This document shows positions 9,044-18,838 of a stretch of DNA of 64,000 nt, piece by piece (the first letter of the stretch is position 1; each line of letters begins with the position of its first letter). A program made the position numbers and the translations under genes. Under the pieces are notes generated by a model. It was not told where the DNA came from. It searched no databases and was given only the letters and a program-made list of their open reading frames with translations. The stretch comes from Acidobacteriaceae bacterium. GTDB taxonomy: Bacteria > Acidobacteriota > Terriglobia > Terriglobales > Acidobacteriaceae. The stretch spans positions 1 through 64,000 of the forward strand of contig DAIDKP010000005.1 of NCBI GenBank assembly GCA_027449965.1, read 5' to 3'.

Positions 9044-9256
9044 ATGACGCGCGAAATTTACTGGACTGATGCGGAAGAGATTGGAATTCAGTTGCAGGAA
9101 AAGTTTCCTGAGGTTGATCCTCTAACGGTGCGCTTCACCGATTTGCATCGCTATGTAATCGAGCTGCCCGGTTTCGCAGATGATCCAGCGAAGTCCAACG
9201 AGTCACGCCTGGAAGCGATCCAGATGGCTTGGTACGAAGAATATCAGGACGCCTGA
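9044..9256 (+). CDS. iscX: IscX (Fe-S assembly accessory protein)
   Basis: A 70-residue acidic protein that binds IscS and modulates cluster assembly. The family pattern is complete: IYWTDAEEIGIQL, DPLTVRFTDLH, and the closing LEAIQMAWYEEY. It is the last gene of the isc operon, and its stop is 3 bases from the stop of the convergent yraN gene, leaving no room for a separate terminator. Confidence 0.95.
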   Translation: MTREIYWTDAEEIGIQLQEKFPEVDPLTVRFTDLHRYVIELPGFADDPAKSNESRLEAIQMAWYEEYQDA

Positions 9257-9259
9257 AGT

Positions 9260-9832
9260 TCAATAATCGCTGAACCGCGAGGGCCGACGCTGCTCTCGCC
9301 ATCCAAACGCGTTTCGATGCACTTCCATCGAAGTTGCCTCACCTGGAATTATGTATACCGCAATCACGTCAAAGCGTGTGCGGACAGGACGAAGATCACG
9401 CGGTATGGAGTGGAGATAGAGTCGGCCCATCTTCCTCAGCATCTTGCGCTTGCCTTGGTCAACCGCAAGATGCGCCGGGATTATGCCTCGACTGGAGCGG
9501 GTCTTCACCTCAATAAAACAAAGGGTTGTGCCATCCAGCGCGACAAGATCAATATCGCCATGCTCGCGTGCTGATCGCCAGCGACGTGCGATGACCTTCC
9601 AGCCTTCGCGCTGAAGATGCCAGAAGACAAAATCTTCACCCCGTTCGCCGTGGATTAAATGCGCTGGCGGTCTTTTGACTCCGGGAAAACGTTGGATAAA
9701 CCAACGCAAGGATTCTCCGACTGGCTGCAATATCGCAATCCAACTGCGAAGAACCCAGCGATCCAGACGCGAATCCGGCACCGGATGAGTCCATTGCTGA
9801 ATACGTAGCTTGCGCCGCTGAGTGGAATTCAT
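9260..9832 (-). CDS. yraN: YraN/UPF0102 family nuclease-like protein
   Basis: A 190-residue protein. Residues about 60-165 match the YraN family, an endonuclease-like fold: GERGEDFVFWHLQREGW, EHGDIDLVALDG (acidic metal-binding residues), CFIEVKTRSS (E-x-K). This is longer than the usual 120 or so residues because of an N-terminal extension of about 60 residues rich in Trp and Arg. The start at 9832 has GGGGA eleven bases upstream. The biological role of YraN is not settled; it is often seen near rnhB or rsmI, which are not here. It converges on iscX. Confidence 0.85.
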   Translation of the reverse strand: MNSTQRRKLRIQQWTHPVPDSRLDRWVLRSWIAILQPVGESLRWFIQRFPGVKRPPAHLIHGERGEDFVFWHLQREGWKVIARRWRSAREHGDIDLVALDGTTLCFIEVKTRSSRGIIPAHLAVDQGKRKMLRKMGRLYLHSIPRDLRPVRTRFDVIAVYIIPGEATSMEVHRNAFGWREQRRPSRFSDY

Positions 9833-10133
9833 TGGCTATCCCCATACCCGAAGCTCACGCTGGAGTGAATCGGATGGCAGTTAAACCCTTATCCATCCCT
9901 GAAGTGATTCCATATGCGATTTCACATGCAATTTCGACTGCAATTCGTCTCGCCAAAGAAGCTGTGGCAGGAACATGGCATGACGAAATGTGGGTGCAGT
10001 CGATATGGTGGAATCGTTCCATATTCTCTCGTGATTGACAAGTGACTCTATTACGCCCGAACCGAGACATCACTTTCGCCGAAGATGATCGGGAGATTAT
10101 TTCCCTTGTTACAATTCGGGCCTATAATAAAGC
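9833..10133. other. Divergent intergenic region upstream of yraN and rel
   Basis: No convincing gene. It contains a run of imperfect 12-base repeats around 9914-9950 (three units of the type TGCAATTTCGAC) and, at its right end, TATAAT at 10123-10128, only five bases before the rel start codon. A weak 68-codon frame (9832-10038) has no protein-like features. Confidence 0.5.
10123..10128 (+). promoter_or_regulatory. -10 box directly before the rel start codon
   Basis: TATAAT is five bases from ATG 10134, so the RNA start would fall at the start codon. A possible poor -35 (TTCCCT) lies at 10101-10106 with a 16-base spacer. No ribosome site precedes the ATG, which suggests a leaderless mRNA. Confidence 0.5.
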
Positions 10134-12449
10134 ATGGCGATCCAGCAACCGAAACGGGGTTCGTTAGCAGATGCATCGCCTGCCACGCCCTTCATCACAG
10201 ACTCGAGAGCAGCAGATCATGGTCACCACGCGTCGGAAAAGGATCTGATCTCGCAGCGTTTTGAGCATCTGATCGAACGGGTACGCGAGCACCGTCCCAC
10301 CGAAAATCCTGATCCGATCCGCAAGGCTTGGGACTTCTGTGTGCGCTTTCACGAAGGACAGATGCGCGCTTCCGGCGAGCCGTATATCGTCCATCCGCTG
10401 GAAGTGGCTGAGGTGCTGGCGGAGATGAAGCTGGATGCGACAGCCATTGCCGCCGGACTGCTGCATGATGCGGTGGAAGATACGCCTGTCACCTCCGATG
10501 AGATTGCTGCCGAGTTTGGCGAGCAGGTTGCGCACATTGTTGAAGGCGTGACAAAGATTGACAAAATTCAGTTTGCCAATCGCGAGGACCGCCAAGCAGA
10601 GAACGTGCGCAAGATGCTGCTGGCGATGGTCTCAGATGTACGCGTCGTGCTGATCAAACTGGCAGACCGGCTGCACAACATGCGTACACTGGAGCATCTG
10701 AAGCCGGAGCGTCAGGAGGCGATAGCGCGCGAGACGCTGGATATTTACGCACCGCTGGCCCATCGCCTGGGCATGGGAAAAGTGCGCGGTGAGTTGGAGG
10801 ATCTTGCCTTCCGTTATACGGATCCGGTGAGCTATCAGCAGGTGGCTGAAGCGGTCGAAGCGCGGCGCGTGGACGGAGAACAGTTCATGGCTCACGTGGA
10901 AGAAACCATCGTGGAGCAACTGCGCGAACACAACATTGAAGCGCGCGTAGAGTGGCGCATCAAACGGCTGTACTCCATCTGGCAAAAACTGCAGAAGGCT
11001 CAGGTTTCCGTGGACCAAGTCTTCGATCTGCTGGCTATTCGCATCATCACACGCGATAAGACGGGCTGTTATGCCGCGCTTGGGCTGATTCACATGTTGT
11101 GGCGACCTGTGCCGGGACGCGTCAAAGACTTCATTGCGATTCCGCGGGCGAACCTTTACCAATCTCTGCACACGACGGTGATGGGTGAAAACGGCCACCA
11201 GTTCGAAGTACAGATTCGTACCGAGGAGATGCACAGAATCGCGGAAGAAGGCATTGCGGCGCATTGGAAGTACAAGGCCGGAGAGAGCGTGATCTCGGCG
11301 CGCGATGAACAGCGGCTGGCCTGGGTGAGGCAGCTGGTGGACTGGCAGCGGGAGATGACTGACCCGAACGAGTTTCTCTCCAGTCTGAAAATGGACCTCT
11401 ACCCTGATGAGGTTTACACATTCACGCCGCGCGGCAAGGTCGTCATCGTGCCGGCAGAGGGTACTCCGGTAGACTTCGCCTACACGGTGCATACCGAAGT
11501 CGGGCACACCTGCGTTGGAGCCAAGGTGAACGGGCGCATGGTTCCGCTGAGAACAAAGCTGCGGAACGGCGACATTGTAGAGATTGTGACGCAGAACGGC
11601 CACACTCCCAGTCGTGATTGGCTGACCTTTGCAAAAAGTCCACGCGCGCGCAACAAGATCAAACACTGGCTGAACGAGAACCAGCGCCTGCGCGCCATCG
11701 ATGTGGGACGAAAACTTTTAGAGCGTGAGGCGCGGAAGTTCAAAGTACCGATGAACCGGATCGAGGATGGTGATCTGGTGCGGCTGGCCGGTGATTACGG
11801 ACTGGCAACAGCCACCGACCTGCTGGCGGGTATCGGGTTTGGCAAGCAGTCGGCCAGGCAGGTGCTGAATCGGCTTGCGCCAGAGCTGCTGAGTTCGCAC
11901 AGCGAAGAGATGCCGGAAGAGACGTCCGACACGGCCGCTGCTGCGATGTCAGAAGCGGTGAGAAAGCTGCATCTGACTGGCTCTGACTCGCTTCAGGTGG
12001 AGGGCCAGAACGATCTGCTTGTCTATCGCGCGCGCTGTTGCAATCCGATTCGTGGCGAAGAGATTGTCGGCTATGTCACCCGCGGCAAGGGCGTGGCTGT
12101 CCATGCGCGAAGCTGCCCCAATGTGCAAAACCTGCTATACGAGAGCGACCGGCGAATCGATGTGGAGTGGGCGCCGACAGCCTCAGAGATTGCCGGGCGC
12201 GCGCAACGCTATCCGGTGCGGATCACGGTCCACTGCGACGACCGCTCTGGAATGCTCAAGGAGATGACCGCAATCATATCCAGCGACGACACCAATATTC
12301 GCGCAGTCGAAACGCGCGACGGAGCCAATGGAGAAGCGATTGTGGAGTTTGTAGTGGAGGCTGAGGATGTGCGCCACCTGACCCGGATGGTGACGGGACT
12401 GCGTCGCCTGCCAGGCGTGCGCGAGGTGCAGCGCGCACAGAAGGTATAA
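10134..12449 (+). CDS. rel: Bifunctional (p)ppGpp synthetase/hydrolase (Rel/SpoT)
   Basis: A 771-residue stringent-response enzyme. The HD hydrolase domain occupies about residues 60-210, with HPLEVAEVL and the HD pair at 111-112 in GLLHDAVED. The synthetase domain follows (RVKDFIAIPRANLYQSLH); the R-x-K-D motif here is the bifunctional type, whereas synthetase-only RelA has E-x-D-D. A TGS domain (YTFTPRGKVVIVPAEGTPVD), a zinc-finger-like segment (RARCCNP, HARSCPN) and a C-terminal ACT domain complete it. It is transcribed alone, and a strong terminator follows. Start and promoter geometry suggest leaderless translation. Confidence 0.95.
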   Translation: MAIQQPKRGSLADASPATPFITDSRAADHGHHASEKDLISQRFEHLIERVREHRPTENPDPIRKAWDFCVRFHEGQMRASGEPYIVHPLEVAEVLAEMKLDATAIAAGLLHDAVEDTPVTSDEIAAEFGEQVAHIVEGVTKIDKIQFANREDRQAENVRKMLLAMVSDVRVVLIKLADRLHNMRTLEHLKPERQEAIARETLDIYAPLAHRLGMGKVRGELEDLAFRYTDPVSYQQVAEAVEARRVDGEQFMAHVEETIVEQLREHNIEARVEWRIKRLYSIWQKLQKAQVSVDQVFDLLAIRIITRDKTGCYAALGLIHMLWRPVPGRVKDFIAIPRANLYQSLHTTVMGENGHQFEVQIRTEEMHRIAEEGIAAHWKYKAGESVISARDEQRLAWVRQLVDWQREMTDPNEFLSSLKMDLYPDEVYTFTPRGKVVIVPAEGTPVDFAYTVHTEVGHTCVGAKVNGRMVPLRTKLRNGDIVEIVTQNGHTPSRDWLTFAKSPRARNKIKHWLNENQRLRAIDVGRKLLEREARKFKVPMNRIEDGDLVRLAGDYGLATATDLLAGIGFGKQSARQVLNRLAPELLSSHSEEMPEETSDTAAAAMSEAVRKLHLTGSDSLQVEGQNDLLVYRARCCNPIRGEEIVGYVTRGKGVAVHARSCPNVQNLLYESDRRIDVEWAPTASEIAGRAQRYPVRITVHCDDRSGMLKEMTAIISSDDTNIRAVETRDGANGEAIVEFVVEAEDVRHLTRMVTGLRRLPGVREVQRAQKV

Positions 12450-12521
12450 CGGACCTGCTGCCTTTTGCAGTCGCGCGGCGAAGATGCTTACGACAAATAA
12501 CTCGAGATGCAGAGGTGATTC

Positions 12522-12565
12522 TCCTTGCGCCGAAGATTACCTGAATCTTCGGCGCAAGGATTTTG
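12522..12565. terminator. Bidirectional intrinsic terminator between rel and the GH13 gene
   Basis: A perfect 17-bp inverted repeat (12522-12538 with 12544-12560; core CCTTGCGCCGAAGATT), 5-base loop, followed by ATTTT on the plus strand and a short A-rich context on the other side. It separates two convergent genes. Confidence 0.85.
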
Positions 12566-12574
12566 GCGCTTTCG

Positions 12575-14416
12575 CTACTCCTTAATCGTTCCGATGTAAA
12601 CGCCGAAGGCAGGCAGGGCGACAGCAGTGATTGAAGCGGGATCGCTCGCGCCGGGCGTTTTGAGCAAGGTGGCCAGATGTGCGCCCATCACGCCAGCGGA
12701 GGCTGCACTCAGATTGACCGTTTGCGGCTCTGCGGTGAAGTTGGTGGCTACTACCACGTTATTGCCGTCTGGGCCTTTCCGCAGCCAGCTCAGCACTTTG
12801 GCATTTGCGGTGTCGAGCATGATGTTGCTGCCCGAGCGAAGAGCGGGGTTGGTCTTCTTCAGACGGATCAGCGACTCATACCAGGCAAGGATGGAGTTTG
12901 GCTCGGCTTGCTCCATCTTCACGTTGATAGTAGCTTTGTTCGGAGGAATCGGCAGCCACGGCTTCACCGTCGAAAAGCCAGCGTACTTCGAGTCATCCCA
13001 CTGCATCGGAGTGCGCTCGCCGTCGCGGCCTTTCTCCTTGGGCCAGCCGGTGATGCCCACCGGATCGCGCACATCTTCCTTGCGCGTGGGTGGCGTAGTC
13101 TTCATGCCAATCTCACTGCCGTAGTAGAACAGCGAAGCACCGCGCGTAGCAAAAAGAATCGTTGAGATGACGCGGGTGATATCCGTGTCGTGCACGCCGT
13201 CGCCATAGCGGGCATCAATGCGCGGGTTGTCATGGTTCTCAAAGACAATCAGCGGAACGTTGCCGTCCAGACGTGTCTCCGCATCGTTAATCTTGCTGCG
13301 GAAGGCGGCCACATTCAGCTTGTTGATGAAGCCGATCTGCGTATCCATCGGCAGCTCAAACTCAGGCTTTTGTGTTGTGCCATACATCTTAAGCAGATCA
13401 TTGATCGTCGGAACGTATGTTTCACCAATCATGACGCGCTTACCGGGAAAGCTGTTAACCGGCGCCTTGTCCATCACGCTGCGAATATGCGCAATCTCAA
13501 CGTGGTTTTTGGGCAGATTATCGGTCTTCTTGCCATCAACCACCTCATCGCCAAAGGCATTGATCTTTGGCTTGCCGTCTTTGCCCAGCACCACCTTTTC
13601 ATCCGTCATCGAAGGGTCTTCGAATAACGTAGTAATCGCATCGAAGCGGAAGCCGGCAACACCCTTGTTCATCCAGAAGTTCAAAATTTTATCGAAGGCC
13701 TGCTGCACCTCCGGGTTGTTCCAGTTGAAGTCCGGCTGCTGAATGTAGAACTTGTGATAGTAGTATTGACGAGTCTTTGGATCCCATTGCCAAGCTGAGT
13801 GGCCAAAAGCGGATTGCCAGTTATTTGGTGGCTGCCCCTGACTGGTTGCGGTCTCACCCTTGCCATCCTTCCACACATACCAGTCACGCTTTGGATTGTT
13901 ACGCGAACTTCGCGATTCCAGGAACCAGGGATGTTTGTCAGACGAGTGATTCATCACCATGTCGAGCATGATGCGGATGTGGCGTTTGTTTGCTTCGGCA
14001 ATCAGTCGGTCAAAATCGGCCATGGTGCCGTACTGCGGATCGATCGCCTCGTAGTCGGAGATGTCATAGCCAAAATCCACCTGCGGCGAAGGATACATGG
14101 GCGAAATCCAGATGGCGTCGATGCCGAGCTGCTTCAGATAATCCAGGCGTTTGGTAATGCCGTTCAGGTCGCCGATGCCGTCGCCGTTTGTGTCCTGGAA
14201 GCTGCGTGGATAAATCTCGTAGACGACAGCGTTCTTCCACCAGTCCAGCAGGCGCTGCTGGGCGGCAGAGGTGGTTGCGGAGTTGGCATCGGAGCTGGCG
14301 GACATCTGTCCGTAGCTGGCAGGAGCGGCAGAAAACAACATGGACAAAGCAAGGATGGATGAGCAACCCGCTGTGTCCCAGGAGCGCAGCCGCAAGGGAC
14401 TGAATATGCGTTTCAT
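12575..14416 (-). CDS. Secreted GH13 alpha-glucosidase/oligo-1,6-glucosidase-like
   Basis: A 613-residue alpha-amylase-family enzyme. Start at 14416 behind GGAGGAAA; an upstream in-frame ATG at 14488 lacks this. Residues 1-37 are a signal peptide (LALSMLFSAAPASYGQ), so it acts in the periplasm or outside. The barrel begins WWKNAVVYEIYPRSF, with LDMVMNHSS, nucleophile D259 (FRFDAI), acid/base E332 (MIGETY) and D396 (FENHDN). The motif around D396 and the QDTNGDGIGDLNG segment point to the alpha-glucosidase/oligo-1,6-glucosidase/trehalose-synthase subfamilies. Exact specificity is not resolved. The gene stands alone. Confidence 0.9.
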   Translation of the reverse strand: MKRIFSPLRLRSWDTAGCSSILALSMLFSAAPASYGQMSASSDANSATTSAAQQRLLDWWKNAVVYEIYPRSFQDTNGDGIGDLNGITKRLDYLKQLGIDAIWISPMYPSPQVDFGYDISDYEAIDPQYGTMADFDRLIAEANKRHIRIMLDMVMNHSSDKHPWFLESRSSRNNPKRDWYVWKDGKGETATSQGQPPNNWQSAFGHSAWQWDPKTRQYYYHKFYIQQPDFNWNNPEVQQAFDKILNFWMNKGVAGFRFDAITTLFEDPSMTDEKVVLGKDGKPKINAFGDEVVDGKKTDNLPKNHVEIAHIRSVMDKAPVNSFPGKRVMIGETYVPTINDLLKMYGTTQKPEFELPMDTQIGFINKLNVAAFRSKINDAETRLDGNVPLIVFENHDNPRIDARYGDGVHDTDITRVISTILFATRGASLFYYGSEIGMKTTPPTRKEDVRDPVGITGWPKEKGRDGERTPMQWDDSKYAGFSTVKPWLPIPPNKATINVKMEQAEPNSILAWYESLIRLKKTNPALRSGSNIMLDTANAKVLSWLRKGPDGNNVVVATNFTAEPQTVNLSAASAGVMGAHLATLLKTPGASDPASITAVALPAFGVYIGTIKE

Positions 14417-14554
14417 CGTTCTGATTTCCTCCAGAGATATCGGCGCACTGTCCGATGCCGCTTTCGCAACATGAGGAGTGGACAACACGCTGACCAGCCA
14501 ACGTTAATGCATTTGCAGTACATTTGTATATGGCTTTGCGCGCGGCCCTTCCCT

Positions 14555-16597
14555 TCAATGTCTGGCATGCGGTTGATTTGTATATGCGGGATTCGATTTA
14601 CCCAGTCGACTGAAGTCAATCGAGATATGCGGTTCGGCGCGCGTTCCAGACAGTCGAATCGGAATATCCGTGCCCGCTCCATTCTGGGCAAAGATGCGGT
14701 TGATCGGGCTGAGCAATAGCCCCTTCCATCCGCCGACCATCCTGGAGAGCGATGCTTGCATCCGTGCGTCGCCGTCGAAATCCAGAGCGCCACCTTCCGG
14801 GGTATATGTCCCGTGAACGTAAATCTGCGCGCCGGGAACCTGATAAACAAGATCAGGCAGTGCCAGTACGCCGTCTAAGAGAGAAAAATGGCCCGACATC
14901 GCGGAGCTGACCGGAGCAACCTGACCGTAGTGCTCAGCCTCCGGGTCGCCCTGGCCCCGCAGGCTGAGCTGAGCAAGATGGTGCTCGATGCTGTTGCTTG
15001 TGAAATGAACCTCTGTAGCATTGAACTGGCCGTCGAGCGCCAGCCGCTCGCGAAATGCATCCGTTCCCGGTGGCAGATGAAGCGAATTAGTCAGCGTGAT
15101 ATGCCCGGTCACCAGCGGCGAAGAGTTTGCCGTCACCACTTGCAGCAAATCAGCAATCCGCCCCTGATCGACGCGCAAATGCAACAGCAGGTCGTGACCG
15201 ATGGCGAAATTTGGCTGCACTCCCTGAGCATCTGTGCGCCGATACTCCACCCTCAGAATCCGGCCGCTGGCCCACATGCGCGTCTTGCCCAGAGTGGCCG
15301 CCACATAATCCAGAACGGTATCGCCATTCGTGCCGTCGACCGTGGCCGAGAAGCGCGTCCGAAGTGGCAAACCTACCGATGCGGGGGGAATTGCGCCGTG
15401 GCGCGTGAGTCGGAAATCCGGTGTACTTGTCTCTCCGTTGATGTGTGCCTTCCGCAGCATGCCACTGAAACTGCCCGTCGAGCTGAGTGTGCCCGCAATG
15501 CCACGAAAAGTAGCCAGATCAGCCTCTTGAAAGCTGTAACTGCCACGGACCGGAAGCGCACCCGGATCAAATTGACTTCCGGATATGGTCCACGGTCCAA
15601 GCTCGCCATTCGCAACAATCTGCCCAACCGGTCGAGGATTGGTCATCTCCAGGTGAAACCGGATCGGCGCATCGCGAAGGCTGGGGTTCAGCACCAGGCT
15701 GGCAATTTGAAACTGAAGCGGCTCGCGCGCAGACTGCATAGGCTCAGACGACTGCACTGGCTGAAACAGCGGCGCGTGCTGTGATCGCTCCAATCCAACG
15801 CCAGTCTGGTTTGTCACAGGTTTGCCTGAAGGCAATTTTCGCTGCGTAGTTACATCTGGCGAAGTTATTCCCGGCAGCAAAGGGTGTGCAGCGGAGGGTT
15901 TTGCAGCAGATTGACTCGCCAAGTCAGCCATCGCTTCCCGGCTTGCTGACAACGCAATCCCTGAAGCAGTACCGGTGGCCGGCATTCGCTCCATCTCCAG
16001 AAAAATATTGCTGCAGTTGATCTGGTCTACCTCAACGCTTGCAACATGCATCAAGCTGCTTTGGCCTGACAAATGAGTTGCATCAAGCCGCGGTCGAAAA
16101 CCGCGGGGCGGAATCAGGAGACGGACGCCCTCCACCTGAACATGACTTAAACGCAGCGCGCGTCGACGCAGAAAGCTCACCGAAGCCGTGAAGTGAAGAT
16201 GCTGGACAGTGATCCACGGCTGTTTGAACCGGGGCTGCGCAGACCCGACCGGCGTCGATTCTGCTGCGCCTTGCGCGCTTTTCTGCTGCTCTTCCGGCTC
16301 AGGCAACCAGATGCGCAGACCATCCAGATCCGCAACCACCGTGCCGCTAAACAGCGATGGGGGATGGAGCCTGAAGTGAACGGCGTCGATCTCCACGCGC
16401 GACTGGAAATGCTCTTGCAGTGCGGCCAGAATGCTCGATCGAACCAGTGGCTCTGCGTGGCGGGTTATCCATAATCCCGCTGCTAGAAAAGTGACCACCG
16501 CGGCCACCAGCACCCCGAACGTCAGGCGTAACCATCGCACGCGCCACAGCCGAACCACTTTAGCCTCAAACGGCAACTGCGGCTCCCTGCGCCGCAA
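14555..16597 (-). CDS. AsmA-like membrane-anchored periplasmic protein
   Basis: A 680-residue protein with one N-terminal membrane helix (about residues 21-46, [20 protein letters not shown]) and a long periplasmic part of repeated beta-rich segments, typical of AsmA/DUF748-type lipid-transport proteins. The lines following the helix ([20 protein letters not shown]) fit the AsmA N-terminus. It overlaps the end of the PfpI-family gene by 32 bases if it starts at 16597. A GTG at 16558 with GAGG upstream would start just after that gene's stop and is a real alternative. The two genes are probably one operon. Substrate unknown. Confidence 0.7.
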   Translation of the reverse strand: MRRREPQLPFEAKVVRLWRVRWLRLTFGVLVAAVVTFLAAGLWITRHAEPLVRSSILAALQEHFQSRVEIDAVHFRLHPPSLFSGTVVADLDGLRIWLPEPEEQQKSAQGAAESTPVGSAQPRFKQPWITVQHLHFTASVSFLRRRALRLSHVQVEGVRLLIPPRGFRPRLDATHLSGQSSLMHVASVEVDQINCSNIFLEMERMPATGTASGIALSASREAMADLASQSAAKPSAAHPLLPGITSPDVTTQRKLPSGKPVTNQTGVGLERSQHAPLFQPVQSSEPMQSAREPLQFQIASLVLNPSLRDAPIRFHLEMTNPRPVGQIVANGELGPWTISGSQFDPGALPVRGSYSFQEADLATFRGIAGTLSSTGSFSGMLRKAHINGETSTPDFRLTRHGAIPPASVGLPLRTRFSATVDGTNGDTVLDYVAATLGKTRMWASGRILRVEYRRTDAQGVQPNFAIGHDLLLHLRVDQGRIADLLQVVTANSSPLVTGHITLTNSLHLPPGTDAFRERLALDGQFNATEVHFTSNSIEHHLAQLSLRGQGDPEAEHYGQVAPVSSAMSGHFSLLDGVLALPDLVYQVPGAQIYVHGTYTPEGGALDFDGDARMQASLSRMVGGWKGLLLSPINRIFAQNGAGTDIPIRLSGTRAEPHISIDFSRLGKSNPAYTNQPHARH

Positions 16598-17168
16598 GAT
16601 GAGCCAGCAAGACCTGTTGGAACTTTGCCAGCCATGTCGGATGCGCCGGCCAGGCGGGAGCAGTTACAAGCTTGCCATCTGCGATCGCATCGGTAACGGC
16701 GATCGAAGCAAAACGTCCTCCAGCCAGCACGACCTCTGGCGAGCAAGCCGGATACGCGCTCACTTCTCGCCCCTGGATGACCTGTGCCGCAGCCAGAATC
16801 TGCGCGCCATGGCAGATTGCGGCAATTGGCTTGTCACAGCTGGCGAAGTGGCGAACCATGGCAAGCACCTGCTCGTTCAGCCGCAGATACTCCGGAGCGC
16901 GACCACCGGGAATCACCAGTCCGTCGTACTGAGCCGGATCGACTGAGGAAAAATCGGCGTTCAATGCGAAGTTATGCCCGGGTTTTTCGGTATAAGTCTG
17001 GTCGCCTTCAAAGTCGTGGATTGCGGTGCGCACACGCTCTCCGGCAGTTTTGCCCGGACAGACAGCGTGAACCGTGTGGCCCACCATCTGAAGCGCCTGG
17101 AACGGAACCATCACTTCGTAGTCTTCTACGAAATCGCCAACAAGCATGAGCAACTTGGCAGTGGTCAT
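16566..17168 (-). CDS. DJ-1/PfpI family protein
   Basis: A 200-residue intracellular protein of the DJ-1/PfpI (class I glutamine amidotransferase-like) fold. Start at 17168 behind AGGAGGG. E15 in GDFVEDYE and the nucleophile elbow C119-H120 in [11 protein letters not shown] are the conserved reactive residues. Members act as glyoxalases/deglycases, proteases or stress chaperones; the sequence alone does not decide. A long in-frame upstream extension to 17504 overlaps the opposite-strand gene and is rejected. It is followed by the AsmA-like gene. Confidence 0.88.
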   Translation of the reverse strand: MTTAKLLMLVGDFVEDYEVMVPFQALQMVGHTVHAVCPGKTAGERVRTAIHDFEGDQTYTEKPGHNFALNADFSSVDPAQYDGLVIPGGRAPEYLRLNEQVLAMVRHFASCDKPIAAICHGAQILAAAQVIQGREVSAYPACSPEVVLAGGRFASIAVTDAIADGKLVTAPAWPAHPTWLAKFQQVLLAHLAAQGAAVAV

Positions 17169-17259
17169 GAGGAAACCCTCCTGCCCGCATAATACAGCGT
17201 TTGCAACCAGGAACGACAACGCTGACAACCACAACAAAAACGGTATAGGCTGAGAGTGC

Positions 17260-18486
17260 ATGAAGGCACTGAGACGGATGATGACAAGACAACTGATGCT
17301 TGGAATCCTGGTGACAGGATTCTTCGGCCTGGCAGCGAATGACGCGATGTTTGCCCAAGTCATGGTCACACCGGCTAAGCCATCCGCAGCATCCATCGTT
17401 TCGGCGCCTCCCAAGACTACTTCTTTCGGCTCTTCTGCATCAGGACCCTTACTTCCGCGTGATTTTGCTGGCTGGCGGCTCCAAGCGGCAGCAACACCCA
17501 TCACCGGTGCGCAACAGGCTGACTCATCCTATGCCGCGGCACTGGCCGAATACGGCTTCACCGACGGCGCGACAGCCAACTATATTCGCGGCAACGAAAC
17601 GATGACCGTCCGCGCGTTGCGCTTTAGCGATGCCACGGGCGCGTATGGTGCGTATACCTTCTATCGTCACTCAGGCTGGCCGAAGGAAGAGATTGGTTCG
17701 GGTGCAGCTTCTGATCACCAGCGGATCCTTTTCTGGCAAGGTGAAACATTTGTTGATGTTAGCGTCTCGCGCGTCTCTGCAATGACAGCAGCAGACCTGC
17801 GCGAACTGGCTGGGGATCTGCCCCACCCGGAAACAGACAAATCGCTGGCACCGCCAGTCGTTGCCGACCTGCCCAATGTTCCGGGAGACGGTCCGCTTGA
17901 CCCGCAAACCACACATTATGCGCTGGGTCCTATTGGTTATGCTGGCTCTGGCGGGGTTCTCCCACCGACTTTGGTGGGCTTTGACCGAGGCGCAGAGGCG
18001 GTCACGGCAAACTACGCCCTGCGCTCAGGACCTGCCACCCTCACCCTGATCAACTATCCCACACCCCAGATGGCAGCAGCCCTCGAAAGCCAGATTGCCG
18101 CCTATGTGAAAGGCGGCAATACCACGCTACATCCCTGGACAGCGGCGATGGCCAACTCCACGCCAGGCTCAGTTCAGGTCAAACGCAGCGGCCCACTTGT
18201 TGCTGTCGTCTGTGGCGATGCAGTTCCCGACGACATGCGCCTGCTGCTGGGATTAGTCCATTTCGATGCCAATATCTCGAGGTTACCTGGTGGCGATGGC
18301 CCCACAGAAGTGCAGAAGACAGCCAAGCTGCTGCTCGGCATCATGCTGCTGGTGGCGGTCATGTTTACTGCCGCGTTGCTACTGGCGCTGCTGCTCGGCG
18401 GCGGTCGAGCGCTGGTCCGGCTGGCTATGGGAAAACCTGCTTCTTCGGTTTATGACGAGGAATTCACACGTCTGGATCTGAAATAA
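17260..18486 (+). CDS. Exported protein with C-terminal membrane helix, unknown function (DUF6599-like)
   Basis: A 408-residue protein starting with a signal sequence (residues 1-32, [17 protein letters not shown]) and ending in a strong membrane helix (about 354-378, [23 protein letters not shown]) followed by a short basic tail. The exported middle has two related halves with Y-I-R-G-x-E and [11 protein letters not shown] segments. From memory this resembles a family of acidobacterial proteins called DUF6599; I cannot verify that. It is divergent from the PfpI gene, with a 91-base shared promoter region. No function assigned. Confidence 0.75.
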   Translation: MKALRRMMTRQLMLGILVTGFFGLAANDAMFAQVMVTPAKPSAASIVSAPPKTTSFGSSASGPLLPRDFAGWRLQAAATPITGAQQADSSYAAALAEYGFTDGATANYIRGNETMTVRALRFSDATGAYGAYTFYRHSGWPKEEIGSGAASDHQRILFWQGETFVDVSVSRVSAMTAADLRELAGDLPHPETDKSLAPPVVADLPNVPGDGPLDPQTTHYALGPIGYAGSGGVLPPTLVGFDRGAEAVTANYALRSGPATLTLINYPTPQMAAALESQIAAYVKGGNTTLHPWTAAMANSTPGSVQVKRSGPLVAVVCGDAVPDDMRLLLGLVHFDANISRLPGGDGPTEVQKTAKLLLGIMLLVAVMFTAALLLALLLGGGRALVRLAMGKPASSVYDEEFTRLDLK

Positions 18487-18641
18487 ATTTGGGGACGTGA
18501 AAAACCGGAAAAACCAGCAGAAAAGCCCCGATAAGCCAATGAAATTCGGGCTGAAATCATCCGATTTTATGTCTGGGCGTGCAGCGATAAATTTGCCATA
18601 TACTTAAGATAATAAATGACTTGAGCAATTTTTGCGCGTGC

Positions 18642-18670
18642 TTGACAGGCTCAGGACACCGTCCTAAGCT
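18642..18670 (+). promoter_or_regulatory. Promoter of a candidate small RNA
   Basis: Consensus TTGACA at 18642-18647, a 17-base spacer, TAAGCT at 18665-18670. No protein gene follows within reach on this strand, but a terminator hairpin does, at 18723-18762. Confidence 0.6.
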
Positions 18671-18676
18671 GAAGCC

Positions 18677-18765
18677 ATGTTGCTTCGTCGGCCTTGCCTC
18701 TGTCGAAGCGGCTTCTTTTGCGGGAAGAGTTGCCGCGGTGAGCGGCAACTCTTCCGGTTTTTCTC
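18677..18765 (+). ncRNA. Candidate small RNA of about 90 nt
   Basis: It is framed by a good promoter (TTGACA-17-TAAGCT) and a strong terminator, with no convincing protein frame. A first hairpin pairs GCTTCG (18682-18687) with CGAAGC (18704-18709); the second hairpin is the terminator. It lies in a 350-base gap between the DUF6599-like gene and the HNH pseudogene. I do not recognise a known RNA family. Confidence 0.45.
18723..18762 (+). terminator. Strong intrinsic terminator
   Basis: A perfect 14-bp stem GGAAGAGTTGCCGC (18723-18736) with GCGGCAACTCTTCC (18742-18755), loop GGTGA, followed by a T-rich run GGTTTTTCTCTTTT. Confidence 0.85.
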
Positions 18766-18838
18766 TTTTACTTTTCATACCGAGCGAACAAGATTTCTCT
18801 GCGAAGGTGAGATCGATGGGAAAACTCTCGCAGTGAGC

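Noticed and set aside
17169-17504. 112-residue N-terminal extension of the PfpI-family gene
   Set aside because: It overlaps the start of the divergent DUF6599-like gene and lacks the DJ-1 fold; AGGAGGG stands before ATG 17168.
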